Below, piece after piece: positions 24,926-32,861 of a stretch of DNA of 64,000 bases. The notes under the pieces were generated by a model. The model searched no databases, was not told where the DNA came from, and worked only from the letters and a program-made list of their open reading frames with translations. This DNA comes from Caldilineaceae bacterium. Lineage in GTDB: Bacteria > Chloroflexota > Anaerolineae > Caldilineales > Caldilineaceae. The position numbers and the translations under genes were made by a program. Numbering within the stretch: position 1 is the first letter of the stretch; every line of letters begins with the position of its first letter. The DNA is taken from positions 135,939-199,938 of the forward strand of contig JAPKMW010000006.1 in assembly GCA_026645575.1 (NCBI GenBank), given 5' to 3'.

Positions 24926-25951
24926 ATGAACGCTTCCAAACAATTAAAACTGGCTCTCGTTGGCTGTGGCGGCATTGCCCAGGCGCATTGGCGCGGCATC
25001 CAGGCGCACAGCGATCAACTCGTTGTTACCGCTGTAGTGGACACTGACCCGGCTCGCGCCGCAGCAATGGCGGAGCAAACCGGCAGCCAACCCTTTACCT
25101 CGCTCGAAAGTGCGCTGGCGCAAGGGGATTTCGACGCCGTCGATATTATGTTGCCCCACAATCAACATGAAGCTGCCGCCGTCGCCGCCTTTGCCGCCGG
25201 CAAACATGTGGTGTTAGAAAAGCCCATGTCCACCAACATTGCCAGTTGCGATCGCATTTTGGCCGCGGCCCAACAAGCCGGCACCGTCTTTATGGTGGCC
25301 GAACAAGCCCAGTACTGGCCCGATGCGTGCAAAGTGCAAGAACTGATCCAAGCCGGCGCCATCGGCGAGATCATTACGGCGCGCGCCTTCTTTGGCAACC
25401 CGGCGCCGGCGCCCCTCAACGGCCCCAAGCCCTGGCGCTATGAACTAGCGGTGGCTGGCGGCGGCATTACCATTGACGGCGGCGCCCACTGGCTTCGTCC
25501 GCTACGCATGTGGTTGGGCGAAGTGGACGAAGTGATTGCCGTTACCGGGCGCCTGCTACCGGAAATGGAAGGGGAATCCTTAATGCGGTCACTGTTGCGC
25601 TTTCAATCGGGCGTGGTGGCAGCCTTTGATGCGGTTTATGGCGGCGCATTGATCGGCGCCAGCGAAGAATTTCGCATCACTGGTACGCTGGGGGAACTGG
25701 TCGTCGAACGGGGCCTACAAGGGCGTCTGTTGATCTTCAACAAAGCGTACCCGGAAGGTGACGTGCTTTTGGCTAATAAGTGGGATGGTCGCCACGCTGC
25801 CTTTGGCTATGAACTGGTCGATTTTGCCAACGCCGTCATGCATGGCATGTCTTTGGCCGCTGGGCCGGAATATTCACTGGGTGAATTACGCACGGCGCTT
25901 GCCATCTACCGTTCCGTCGAGAGCCGGCAGTGGGAAAAGGTTTGGGCGTGA
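24926..25951 (+). CDS. Gfo/Idh/MocA-family oxidoreductase
   Basis: NAD(P)-dependent oxidoreductase of 341 residues (a TTG two codons upstream is an alternative start). The dinucleotide motif is A-L-V-G-C-G-G-I-A-Q-A-H near the N-terminus, with the canonical V-L-E-K-P-M signature near residue 92. The substrate-domain His lies in I-D-G-G-A-H-W-L-R-P-L-R. It is distinct in sequence from the oxidoreductase at 10174. Its position between the amidohydrolase and aldo/keto reductase genes supports sugar or polyol oxidation in one catabolic path. Confidence 0.92.
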   Translation: MNASKQLKLALVGCGGIAQAHWRGIQAHSDQLVVTAVVDTDPARAAAMAEQTGSQPFTSLESALAQGDFDAVDIMLPHNQHEAAAVAAFAAGKHVVLEKPMSTNIASCDRILAAAQQAGTVFMVAEQAQYWPDACKVQELIQAGAIGEIITARAFFGNPAPAPLNGPKPWRYELAVAGGGITIDGGAHWLRPLRMWLGEVDEVIAVTGRLLPEMEGESLMRSLLRFQSGVVAAFDAVYGGALIGASEEFRITGTLGELVVERGLQGRLLIFNKAYPEGDVLLANKWDGRHAAFGYELVDFANAVMHGMSLAAGPEYSLGELRTALAIYRSVESRQWEKVWA

Positions 25952-25980
25952 GCGAGCGGAGCAGTTCTACCCTGAGCATA

Positions 25981-26052
25981 GGGGCGCGGATTCAGGACGC
26001 ACGGATCTTTACAGGCCAGGCCGACAATCCGCGCCACCTGAATCCGCGTCCC
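25981..26052. repeat. Palindromic repeat family A, copy 2
   Basis: Arms 25981-26006 and 26027-26052 pair imperfectly. The left arm shares its first 16 bases with copy 1 (GGGGCGCGGATTCAGG). It lies between the Gfo/Idh and aldo/keto reductase genes, both on the plus strand. Confidence 0.75.
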
Positions 26053-26093
26053 TACCCATTTTCATGACGATAGAAAGAACTCGAGGAAACACG

Positions 26094-27026
26094 ATGGCGC
26101 TCTCCTTTTCATTACCCAACTTTGGTCTAGGTTGCGCACCGCTGGGCGGCAACGGCGGCGTCTTCGGCATGGCGACGGAAACAGCCGCCGATACGCTGGT
26201 GCAACACTGCCTGGCCTACGGCGTGACCTTTTTTGATACAGCCCCGCTCTATGGCAGCGGTCTTAGTGAAGTGCGGTTGGGGCGGGCCTTGGCGGGCGTG
26301 CCGCGTGACCAATATCAGATTGCCACCAAGATCGGTGTGGTGATCAATGGTGATGGCAGCACCACACGCAGCTACCGGCGCGACGCCGTGAAGCGCAGCA
26401 TTGAGGATAGTCTACAACGGCTGCGCGTCGACTTTGTCGAGATCGCCCACATTCATGACGCTGATCCGGAAGCGGATTTTCGCATTGCGCTGGACGAAGC
26501 CTATCCGGTTCTAGCGGACTTCAAAGCAAAAGGGGTGATTGGCGCCATTGGCGCCGGCATGAACTATTGGCAACCAGAAGCCGAATTGGCGCGCAACGCC
26601 GACTTTGATTGTTTCTTGCTGGCGGGGCGCTATACGCTGCTAGAGCAGGAGCCGATCCACGAATATCTACCCTTGTGTTTGGAGAAAGGGATCAGCGTCT
26701 TTCTCGGTGGCGTCTTCAATACTGGGATTTTGGCGACGGGTAGCATCCCCACGGCACAGTACCAGTACCGCCCAGCGCCGCCGGAGATCATGGCAAAGAC
26801 CCGCCGGATCGAAGCCGTCTGCGCCGACTATGGCGTACCCCTCAAGGCCGCGGCGTTGCAATTTCCGCTGGCACACCCCGCTGTGCGTAGTTTGGTGGTG
26901 GGGATGATCGCGCCGGCGGAGGTCGATCAAAATCTGGCGGCGTTACATACTCCTGTTCCTGCCGCTTTCTGGACTGCTTTGCATGATCAACATTTGATTG
27001 ATGCGGCAGCGCCGACGCCTGTATAA
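26094..27026 (+). CDS. Aldo/keto reductase
   Basis: NADP-type aldo/keto reductase of 310 residues (TIM barrel). The catalytic tetrad is visible: D and Y in F-D-T-A-P-L-Y-G-S-G, K in A-T-K-I-G, and H in I-A-H-I-H-D-A-D. It resembles the D-threo-aldose/L-fucose dehydrogenase subgroup, which oxidises aldoses to lactones. I use the ATG at 26094 because GAGGAAA lies just upstream and the protein then starts at the barrel; the frame is open far upstream through the repeat. It ends the importer-catabolic operon. Confidence 0.9.
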   Translation: MALSFSLPNFGLGCAPLGGNGGVFGMATETAADTLVQHCLAYGVTFFDTAPLYGSGLSEVRLGRALAGVPRDQYQIATKIGVVINGDGSTTRSYRRDAVKRSIEDSLQRLRVDFVEIAHIHDADPEADFRIALDEAYPVLADFKAKGVIGAIGAGMNYWQPEAELARNADFDCFLLAGRYTLLEQEPIHEYLPLCLEKGISVFLGGVFNTGILATGSIPTAQYQYRPAPPEIMAKTRRIEAVCADYGVPLKAAALQFPLAHPAVRSLVVGMIAPAEVDQNLAALHTPVPAAFWTALHDQHLIDAAAPTPV

Positions 27027-27064
27027 TTGGATGGTGTGGATAATATTCCTCTTGGAACGGCATA

Positions 27065-27109
27065 ATTACCTTGAAAAATGTTTGCTTTTTCACCATTTTT
27101 CAAGGTAAT
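27065..27109. terminator. Hairpin after the aldo/keto reductase gene
   Basis: ATTACCTTGAAAAATG (27065-27080) and CATTTTTCAAGGTAAT (27094-27109) are a perfect 16-bp inverted repeat with a 13-nt T-rich loop, 39 bp after the stop at 27026. No T-run follows the right arm, so intrinsic termination is uncertain; it is nonetheless the best candidate end of the operon. Confidence 0.45.
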
Positions 27110-27174
27110 CCGCAAAATCGGCAGCTTCTGGCCAAAGGTGTGATTGCTCACGATGTTGTCCTCGTTGTGACTCC

Positions 27175-27203
27175 TATAGCATTCCTATGAAATATGCTAT
27201 AAT
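27175..27203 (+). promoter_or_regulatory. Dyad overlapping a TATAAT box
   Basis: TATAGCAT (27175-27182) and ATGCTATA (27194-27201) form an 8-bp perfect dyad whose right arm overlaps a TATAAT (27198-27203). Direct repeats TTCCTATGAAAT (27182-27193) and TTTCTATGAAAT (27207-27218) flank it. It looks like a repressed promoter for the broken ATPase-like gene that follows. Confidence 0.4.
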
Positions 27204-27271
27204 CGATTTCTATGAAATTGACCGTGAGTTGCTCTGACGAATGTGAACAGGACTGACCAATAACCCAACCC

Positions 27272-27625
27272 CTGCCACCCAAACGGATCCCCTATGGTGT
27301 TGCCGACTATGGTCGGCTGCGGCGGGAGAACGCCTATTATGTGGACAAAACCCGCTTTATCCCGCTGATCGAGGCGGCGCCTTTTTATCTCTTCTGTATT
27401 CGTCCGCGCCGGTTTGGCAAAACGCTCTGGTTGTCGGTTTTGCAGCATTACTACGATGTAAATCAGACTGATCACTTTGACGAACTTTTTGGCGATACCG
27501 ATATTGGTCAACAGCCGACGGCGGAACGCAACAGCTACCTGATCCTCTTTTTGAATTTTGCAATGCAGTTGTGCTTCGGTGTGCGACTCTCTCTGCCACT
27601 TGTCCAACCCGAACACTCGTGCTAG
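27272..27625 (+). pseudogene. Truncated AAA-ATPase-like (PD-(D/E)XK superfamily partner) N-terminal fragment
   Basis: The frame encodes about 97 residues matching the start of AAA-ATPase-like proteins (pfam09820 type): L-P-P-K-R-I-P-Y-G-V-A-D-Y, Y-Y-V-D-K-T-R-F-I-P-L-I, then R-P-R-R-F-G-K-T-L as the P-loop equivalent. It breaks off after S-Y-L-I-L-F-L-N-F-A; the remaining codons to the TAG are unrelated, and the rest of the roughly 500-residue protein is absent. No ATG precedes the conserved start (in-frame TGA at 27254-27256). It is a decayed remnant whose tail abuts the ABC exporter. Confidence 0.75.
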
Positions 27626-27653
27626 AATGATGACCCGAAGGGGCGCATCATTC

Positions 27654-28640
27654 ATGACTGAACCAGCGATTGTTCTCGATCAATTAAGCAAAACCTATCT
27701 TGTGGCCGAACGTGACGCCGGCGTGATGGCGGCGGCGCGTAGCCTGGTAAAGCGACGGCAACGGGAGATCAAAGCCGTTGACCGCGTCAGCTTTGCCGTC
27801 GAAGCGGGCGAGATTGTCGGTTTCCTCGGCCCGAATGGCGCCGGCAAGACGACAACGCTCAAAATGTTGGCCGGATTACTCCATCCAACGGCCGGGGTTG
27901 GACGGGTGTTAAATTTTGAGCCGTGGCAACGCAAACGGGAGTTTCTCCGGGCTATCACTTTGGTGATGGGGCAGCGCAACCAACTGAATTGGGACATTCC
28001 CGCTAGCGACTCGTTTGAGTTGAACCGCGTGATCTATCGCGTGCCGCTGGACCAATTTCGCCAAACGCTGGGCGAGTTGACCGAACTGTTGGAACTCGGC
28101 CCGCTGGTCAGTAAACCGGTGCGTAATCTATCGTTAGGCGAGCGTATGAAGTGCGAGATCGCCGCCGCGCTCTTGCACCGGCCCCGCGTTCTCTTTCTCG
28201 ATGAGCCAACGATTGGGCTGGATGTTACCGCCCAGCGGCGCATCCGCGAGTTTGTCCGCGAATACAACCAGCGCCACAACGCTACCATCCTCCTGACCAG
28301 CCACTACATGGCCGATGTCGAGGCACTCTGTCAGCGGGTGGTGGTCATTCATCATGGCCGCATCCTCTTTGATGGCCCACTGCCCGATCTGATCACCCGC
28401 TTTTCGCCCAACAAAACCATTACGGTTGACCTGGAGAGCCCAGTTGCATCCGCCAACTATGCTGCCTTTGGCGAAGTGGTGAGCCAGAGTGATGGTCGTG
28501 TCACGCTGCGCGTGCCGAAAAGCGACACAGCCAAAGTGGCCGGTCGTCTGCTGGCCGAATTGCCGGTCAGCGACCTGACCATTGAAGACCCACCGATTGA
28601 AGCGGTGATTGAGCAGGTCTTTGCGCAAGAGGCGGCATAA
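27654..28640 (+). CDS. ABC transporter ATP-binding protein (ABC-2 exporter type)
   Basis: ATPase subunit of 328 residues. Walker A is G-P-N-G-A-G-K-T-T at 59-67, the signature L-S-L-G-E-R-M-K is near residue 158, and Walker B is V-L-F-L-D-E-P-T-I-G-L-D. A switch His follows in L-L-T-S-H-Y-M. The C-terminal 90 residues form the accessory domain seen in drug or lipid exporters. The ATG at 27654 is preferred, with GAAGGGG upstream; in-frame ATGs at 27627 and 27630 are possible. Two permease genes follow at 28749 and 29590, so this is a three-gene exporter of unknown substrate. Confidence 0.93.
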   Translation: MTEPAIVLDQLSKTYLVAERDAGVMAAARSLVKRRQREIKAVDRVSFAVEAGEIVGFLGPNGAGKTTTLKMLAGLLHPTAGVGRVLNFEPWQRKREFLRAITLVMGQRNQLNWDIPASDSFELNRVIYRVPLDQFRQTLGELTELLELGPLVSKPVRNLSLGERMKCEIAAALLHRPRVLFLDEPTIGLDVTAQRRIREFVREYNQRHNATILLTSHYMADVEALCQRVVVIHHGRILFDGPLPDLITRFSPNKTITVDLESPVASANYAAFGEVVSQSDGRVTLRVPKSDTAKVAGRLLAELPVSDLTIEDPPIEAVIEQVFAQEAA

Positions 28641-28659
28641 ACTTGTTATTATTTAACGG

Positions 28660-28721
28660 AATACCCAATATCTAATATCTAATACCCAATACCTAATATT
28701 AGATATTAGATATTGGGTATT
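28660..28721. repeat. AT-rich heptad palindrome, family B, copy 3
   Basis: AATACCCAATATCTAATATC plus one base (28660-28680) is exactly complementary to 28701-28721, a perfect 21-bp stem around a 20-nt loop that itself contains another A-A-T-A-C-C-C-A-A-T heptad set. It fills most of the 108-bp gap between the exporter ATPase and first permease. Confidence 0.85.
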
Positions 28722-28748
28722 ATAACTTTTTCATCAGTATAAGCGCTT

Positions 28749-29555
28749 ATGATCAAACCCATCTTAGAAGTCTACGCCGCCCAATTAAAAACTTCGCTGG
28801 CGGTCCAGTTTCAATATCGTGTGGCGATGATGATCTGGATGATTGGCCGCATTATCCAACCGCTCATCTTCCTGGTGGTCTGGACAACGGTTTCCCGTGC
28901 TCGCGGCGGGGAAGTCAACGGGTATACCGAAGAGGACTTTGCCGCCTATTTCATCTTGCAGATGATTGTCTCGCAAGCCACCTTTAGCTGGATCATGTGG
29001 GAGTATGATTACGTCATCCGCACCGGCCAATTTAGTTTTCGACTGCTGCGCCCCATTCATCCGATCCATGCTGATATTGCCGACAACCTGGCCTATAAAA
29101 CCCTGACGCTGGTGATTCTGATCCCGGCGGCGCTCTTGTTGGCTTGGCTTTTTCCGCCGAACTTTTACTGGCAAGTCTGGAGTGTGGTGGCTGGTGTCTT
29201 AGCCGTGGCGCTGGCCTTTGTCATGCGCTTTACCCTGGAATGGACGCTGGCCCTGGCGGCCTTCTGGACGACCCGTATCAATGCCATTAACCAAACCTAT
29301 GATGTCATCCTGATCTTTCTTTCGGGCTTTTTCGCGCCCCTGGCCGTGATGCCCCAGGCCGTGCAAACTCTGGCCAGCATTCTGCCCTTTCGCTGGATGC
29401 TGGCCTTCCCCATTGAGCTACTCCTGGGGCGCCTCACTGTACAGGAAACGGTATTGGGCTTTGCCATGCAACTATTCTGGCTCCTGGCCGCGCTCACCCT
29501 CCTTTCGGTCGTCTGGCGCGCCGGGGTGAAACAATATTCAGCCGTCGGATCGTAA
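28749..29555 (+). CDS. ABC-2 family transporter permease (first)
   Basis: Membrane subunit of 268 residues with six predicted helices and no extracytoplasmic domain. The N-terminus (V-Y-A-A-Q-L-K-T-S-L-A-V-Q-F-Q-Y-R) and L-L-R-P-I-H-P-I fit the ABC2_membrane_6-type permeases that work in pairs. It follows the ATPase at 27654 and is paired with the permease at 29590. There is no clear Shine-Dalgarno site before the ATG. Likely a heterodimeric exporter; substrate unknown. Confidence 0.87.
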   Translation: MIKPILEVYAAQLKTSLAVQFQYRVAMMIWMIGRIIQPLIFLVVWTTVSRARGGEVNGYTEEDFAAYFILQMIVSQATFSWIMWEYDYVIRTGQFSFRLLRPIHPIHADIADNLAYKTLTLVILIPAALLLAWLFPPNFYWQVWSVVAGVLAVALAFVMRFTLEWTLALAAFWTTRINAINQTYDVILIFLSGFFAPLAVMPQAVQTLASILPFRWMLAFPIELLLGRLTVQETVLGFAMQLFWLLAALTLLSVVWRAGVKQYSAVGS

Positions 29556-29586
29556 CCCGTAATTCGTAATTCTTAATTCGTAACTC
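29556..29586. repeat. Short direct repeat (G-T-A-A-T-T-C) between permease genes
   Basis: The 34-bp gap contains three near-repeats of an 8-9 nt unit, CGTAATTC, TTAATTC and GTAACTC. It leaves no room for a ribosome-binding site before the second permease, which therefore probably depends on translational coupling. It is the same kind of short-period filler as families A and B but too short to fold well. Confidence 0.45.
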
Positions 29587-29589
29587 ACC

Positions 29590-30375
29590 ATGAACCAACT
29601 ACGCATCCTCTGGACCTTCTTCCGCCTCGGCGCCATGAACGAAATGGCCTACCGGGCGAATTTTTTTACCCAAATCTTCCAGGCCGTGATCTCGCTGACC
29701 CTGGCGCTGGGCGGGCTGGCGGTGGTCTTTAGCCAGACCGATACGCTGGCCGGCTGGCGGCCGACTGAGTTGACGGCGCTGGTCGGGATCTATCTGCTGG
29801 TCGGTGGCTTGATCAACTTGATGATCCAGCCCAGTATGCAGCGCTTTATGGAAGACATTCGTCTGGGGACACTCGACTTTCTAATCCTCAAGCCGGAAGA
29901 TGTCCAGTTTCTGGTCAGCGTGCGCCAGATCGAGATCTGGAAGATCGTCGATGTGCTGTTGGGCGCCGGCGTGCTGGTGGTGGCGTTGATCCGCCTGGGT
30001 GAGCAGATCGGCTTGCGCCAGGCGGCTGCTTTTGGCGTGGCGCTGCTGGCCGGTGGCACGATTGTCTATAGCTTCTGGATGATCCTGGCAACCTCCGCCT
30101 TTTGGTTTGTCAAGACCGAGAATATTCTGGTCATTTTTCAGGCCATGTACAACGCCGGACGCTGGCCGGTGACGATCTACCCCGGCTGGCTCCAGATGAT
30201 CCTGACTTTTCTCGTGCCGATCACCTTTGCCGTCACCGTCCCCGCCGAAGCCTTGACTGGCCGGTTGACGCTACAAACCTTGCTGCTGGCGATCGCACTG
30301 GCGTTTGTGCTATTCTTCATCGCCCGCCGCTTCTGGCAATATGGCATCCGCTTCTACTCTGGCGCTTCGGCATAG
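29590..30375 (+). CDS. ABC-2 family transporter permease (second)
   Basis: Membrane subunit of 261 residues and likely heterodimer partner of the permease at 28749. Six helices are predicted. M-N-E-M-A-Y-R-A-N-F-F follows the first amphipathic segment, and the cytoplasmic loop contains L-G-T-L-D-F-L-I-L-K-P, comparable to L-L-R-P-I in its partner. It is the last gene of the exporter operon. Confidence 0.87.
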   Translation: MNQLRILWTFFRLGAMNEMAYRANFFTQIFQAVISLTLALGGLAVVFSQTDTLAGWRPTELTALVGIYLLVGGLINLMIQPSMQRFMEDIRLGTLDFLILKPEDVQFLVSVRQIEIWKIVDVLLGAGVLVVALIRLGEQIGLRQAAAFGVALLAGGTIVYSFWMILATSAFWFVKTENILVIFQAMYNAGRWPVTIYPGWLQMILTFLVPITFAVTVPAEALTGRLTLQTLLLAIALAFVLFFIARRFWQYGIRFYSGASA

Positions 30376-30387
30376 ACGTTATGCTTT

Positions 30388-30450
30388 GATATTGGGTATT
30401 GGATACTGTGGATTAGCTGATCTATACTATCCAATATCCAATACCCAATA
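30388..30450. repeat. AT-rich heptad palindrome, family B, copy 4
   Basis: GATATTGGGTATTGGATA (30388-30405) faces TATCCAATATCCAATACCCA from 30428. Both arms are made of A-T-T-G-G-(A/G)-T heptamers. It separates the exporter from the epimerase gene. Confidence 0.75.
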
Positions 30451-30475
30451 CCAAGTCTCAAGCCACGGAGGCAAG

Positions 30476-31186
30476 ATGAACATTCTCATTGTCGGTGCGT
30501 CCGGCCATGTCGGTACGCTGGTGAATCCATTTCTGAAACAGCAGCATACGTTGCGCATTTATGATGTCAAACCGCCGGCAGACGCCGCTTTGGACTACTG
30601 GCCCGGTGATGTCACCGATTATGACAACCTCAAGCGGGCGCTGACGGGCATGGATCGGCTGCTCTATATGGCCATGAATATTCAGCGGGGCGAGGAGCTG
30701 GCGATTGAACATTCTTCCTTTGATGTCAATGTCAAAGGCGTTTACCTGGCGCTCAAGGCGGCGCATGAGGTGGGCATTTCGCACGCCGTCTATTGCAGCA
30801 CCATGTCGGTCTATGACGGTGCGCTGGAGGTGCGGTACTTCTTTGATGAAGAGATGACGCCCGATGCCCGTGGCACCTACGGTTTTACCAAACGACTGGG
30901 CGAGGAAGTTTGTCGCAATGCCTGGGTGCGCTATGGCTTGAGTGTCAACGCTCTGCGCATGTGCCACCCGATCGCTCGCGAAAAATTTCTGGAACAGGCG
31001 CGCTTGGGGACGCCCTCCATCCCCACCGACGCCGAAGATGTCGCCCGGCTGATGTTGGCCGCGCTGGCGTACAGCAATGGTTTTCAAGCCTTTCTTACCA
31101 GCGGCGATTATGAAAACAAGATTATGAATATGAGCAAGGCTAAACGGTTGCTGGGCTGGGAGCCGTTGGCGCGACCGGTGCAATGA
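30476..31186 (+). CDS. NAD-dependent epimerase/dehydratase (short extended-SDR)
   Basis: Protein of 236 residues starting with a Rossmann motif M-N-I-L-I-V-G-A-S-G-H-V-G (GxxGxxG at 7-13). The catalytic pair is Tyr-Lys in Y-G-F-T-K, with a Ser/Thr-rich strand C-S-T-M-S-V-Y before it. It is shorter than full-length NDP-sugar epimerases (about 310). The C-terminal half is reduced, which fits uronate dehydrogenase-like or related small SDRs. Start chosen at 30476 because ACGGAGG precedes it. Substrate unknown. Confidence 0.88.
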   Translation: MNILIVGASGHVGTLVNPFLKQQHTLRIYDVKPPADAALDYWPGDVTDYDNLKRALTGMDRLLYMAMNIQRGEELAIEHSSFDVNVKGVYLALKAAHEVGISHAVYCSTMSVYDGALEVRYFFDEEMTPDARGTYGFTKRLGEEVCRNAWVRYGLSVNALRMCHPIAREKFLEQARLGTPSIPTDAEDVARLMLAALAYSNGFQAFLTSGDYENKIMNMSKAKRLLGWEPLARPVQ

Positions 31187-31188
31187 TG

Positions 31189-31274
31189 GGGCTAGAGGCG
31201 CGGATTTAGAACAACGCGGATTACCAACCTGAACGGCAACGATCCGCTCTGTCCTGAATCCGCGCCCCTAGCCC
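31189..31274. repeat. Palindromic repeat family A, copy 3
   Basis: Outer arms 31189-31205 and 31258-31274 (GGGCTAGAGGCGCGGAT against its near-complement) and an inner pair around GCGGAT and ATCCGC form an imperfect hairpin. The core matches copies 1 and 2. It sits directly after the epimerase stop and before the methyltransferase gene. Confidence 0.75.
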
Positions 31275-31318
31275 TTTGTTCTTTCCTACCCGTGTAATCA
31301 TTTGGCTGCTCTTATCCT

Positions 31319-32731
31319 ATGACGATTGAATCCCATCTTACTGTCCCCGTAACGAATGCGTACCTGGCCGCGGAAACGACCGAGGCCGAAGCGTATGGGT
31401 TGACCTGGCCCGGTAAGCGTGCGGCTGGTCGTCTGGTCGCCATACCCAGCACGGGGGTGTTGTTGCCGGCACCGGGGGAAGGGGTAGACGAGGCGACCAC
31501 CCAAAATCTCTTTATCGAAGGCGACAACCTGGATGCCCTCAAATTGCTGCAAACCAGTTATGCCGGTCGTGTGAAGCTGATTTACATCGATCCACCCTAT
31601 AACACGGGCAATGATTTTGTCTACAAGGACGATTTCAAAGAGTCGTTGACCGCCTATCGCAAGCGGACGGGGCAGCATGGTGCGACCGAGGAGCGATTAA
31701 CGGCCAACCGCCAGATGAGTGATCGCCTGCACGCCAACTGGTTGAGCATGATCTACCCGCGCTTGTGCCTGGCCAGGGAATTGCTGCGCCCGGATGGCTT
31801 GATCATGGTGAGCATTGATGACCGTGAGGTGGCGCCGTTGCGGTTGTTGTTGGACGAAATCTTTGGCGAGCAGAACTTTGTCACTCAGTTTGTCTGGCAC
31901 TCCTCCACAGCGGGCGGGATTCGCAGCAAGCATGTCAACAAAAACCATGAGTATGTTCTCACCTACGCCCGTAGCATTGACGATCTACCCATGCTCTTTG
32001 CCCCTTTATCGCCCGAAGCGGTGGCCCAATATAAACGTCAGGATGAACAGGGTCTCTACCGCGAAAAAGATTTTGCCTGGCGCAACCGGTCGGACAATCA
32101 AAACCAGAAATATCTCGTGCAATGTCCCGATGGGCAACGGGTGCAGCCGCCGCCAGGATACATATTCCGCTTTGTCAAAGCGACCTTTGACGACGCCCTG
32201 GCGCAAGGGCTGGTCGTCTTCAAACCCAGTAATACCACGCCACTGGTGGATGAAAACGGTCAACGCGCCCGCTGGAATATCTATATCAAGAAGTATCTAG
32301 CCGACGGCACCGGCGCCCCGTCGTCGTTATTGCCCAAAAGTCTGGTAGGCATCTCCAATGCCGGTACACAGGAGCTAAAGGAACTCTTTGGCGCTGTCCT
32401 CTTTAACAACCCGAAACCGATCGCCTTGCTCACTTACCTGCTGGCCGTGGGAACGACGCGTGACACCGAGGATCTTGTGCTGGATTTTTTCGCCGGCACG
32501 GGTAGCACCGCCCATGCTGTTCTCCAAAAGAACCGGGAGGATGGGGGCAATCGCCGCTTTATCCTCGTTCAATTATCGGAGGCGACCAGCCACCCAGTAT
32601 TTCCTACGATTGCCGAGATCGGGAAGGAGCGCATCCGCCGCGTGAGCCAACGGCTGCGGACCGACGGCAACGGTCATCGCGAAGACCTGGGGTTCAAGGT
32701 TTTCAAGATTGGCGTTGCCCCTCAACGATAG
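31319..32731 (+). CDS. DNA (adenine-N6) methyltransferase, type III Mod-like, without a Res partner
   Basis: Beta-class (type III) DNA methyltransferase of 470 residues. The target-base motif D-P-P-Y-N-T-G is at residues 91-97 and precedes the AdoMet-binding motif F-F-A-G-T-G-S-T-A-H near residue 393, the order expected for type III Mod or beta-class enzymes. It is shorter than typical Mod subunits (about 600) in the N-terminal and target-recognition parts. No res helicase-nuclease gene lies near: the next gene is an MFS transporter. It is therefore an orphan methylase or a restriction-modification remnant; activity is plausible because both motifs are intact. Confidence 0.9.
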   Translation: MTIESHLTVPVTNAYLAAETTEAEAYGLTWPGKRAAGRLVAIPSTGVLLPAPGEGVDEATTQNLFIEGDNLDALKLLQTSYAGRVKLIYIDPPYNTGNDFVYKDDFKESLTAYRKRTGQHGATEERLTANRQMSDRLHANWLSMIYPRLCLARELLRPDGLIMVSIDDREVAPLRLLLDEIFGEQNFVTQFVWHSSTAGGIRSKHVNKNHEYVLTYARSIDDLPMLFAPLSPEAVAQYKRQDEQGLYREKDFAWRNRSDNQNQKYLVQCPDGQRVQPPPGYIFRFVKATFDDALAQGLVVFKPSNTTPLVDENGQRARWNIYIKKYLADGTGAPSSLLPKSLVGISNAGTQELKELFGAVLFNNPKPIALLTYLLAVGTTRDTEDLVLDFFAGTGSTAHAVLQKNREDGGNRRFILVQLSEATSHPVFPTIAEIGKERIRRVSQRLRTDGNGHREDLGFKVFKIGVAPQR

Positions 32732-32861
32732 CCGGCTGCAACTGTGATTCGTAGTGATATTCTGGGGCGCTCATCTATTACACCGGCTGATTATGCATCA
32801 TCTGCGTGGCGCGATGGCCATCCAGATGCTCCATGACAAAGGCGACAGGTTGGTGGCGGCC

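Noticed and set aside
25758..26093. N-terminal extension of the aldo/keto reductase frame
   Set aside because: It overlaps the Gfo/Idh gene and a palindromic repeat, while a good ribosome-binding site precedes the ATG at 26094.
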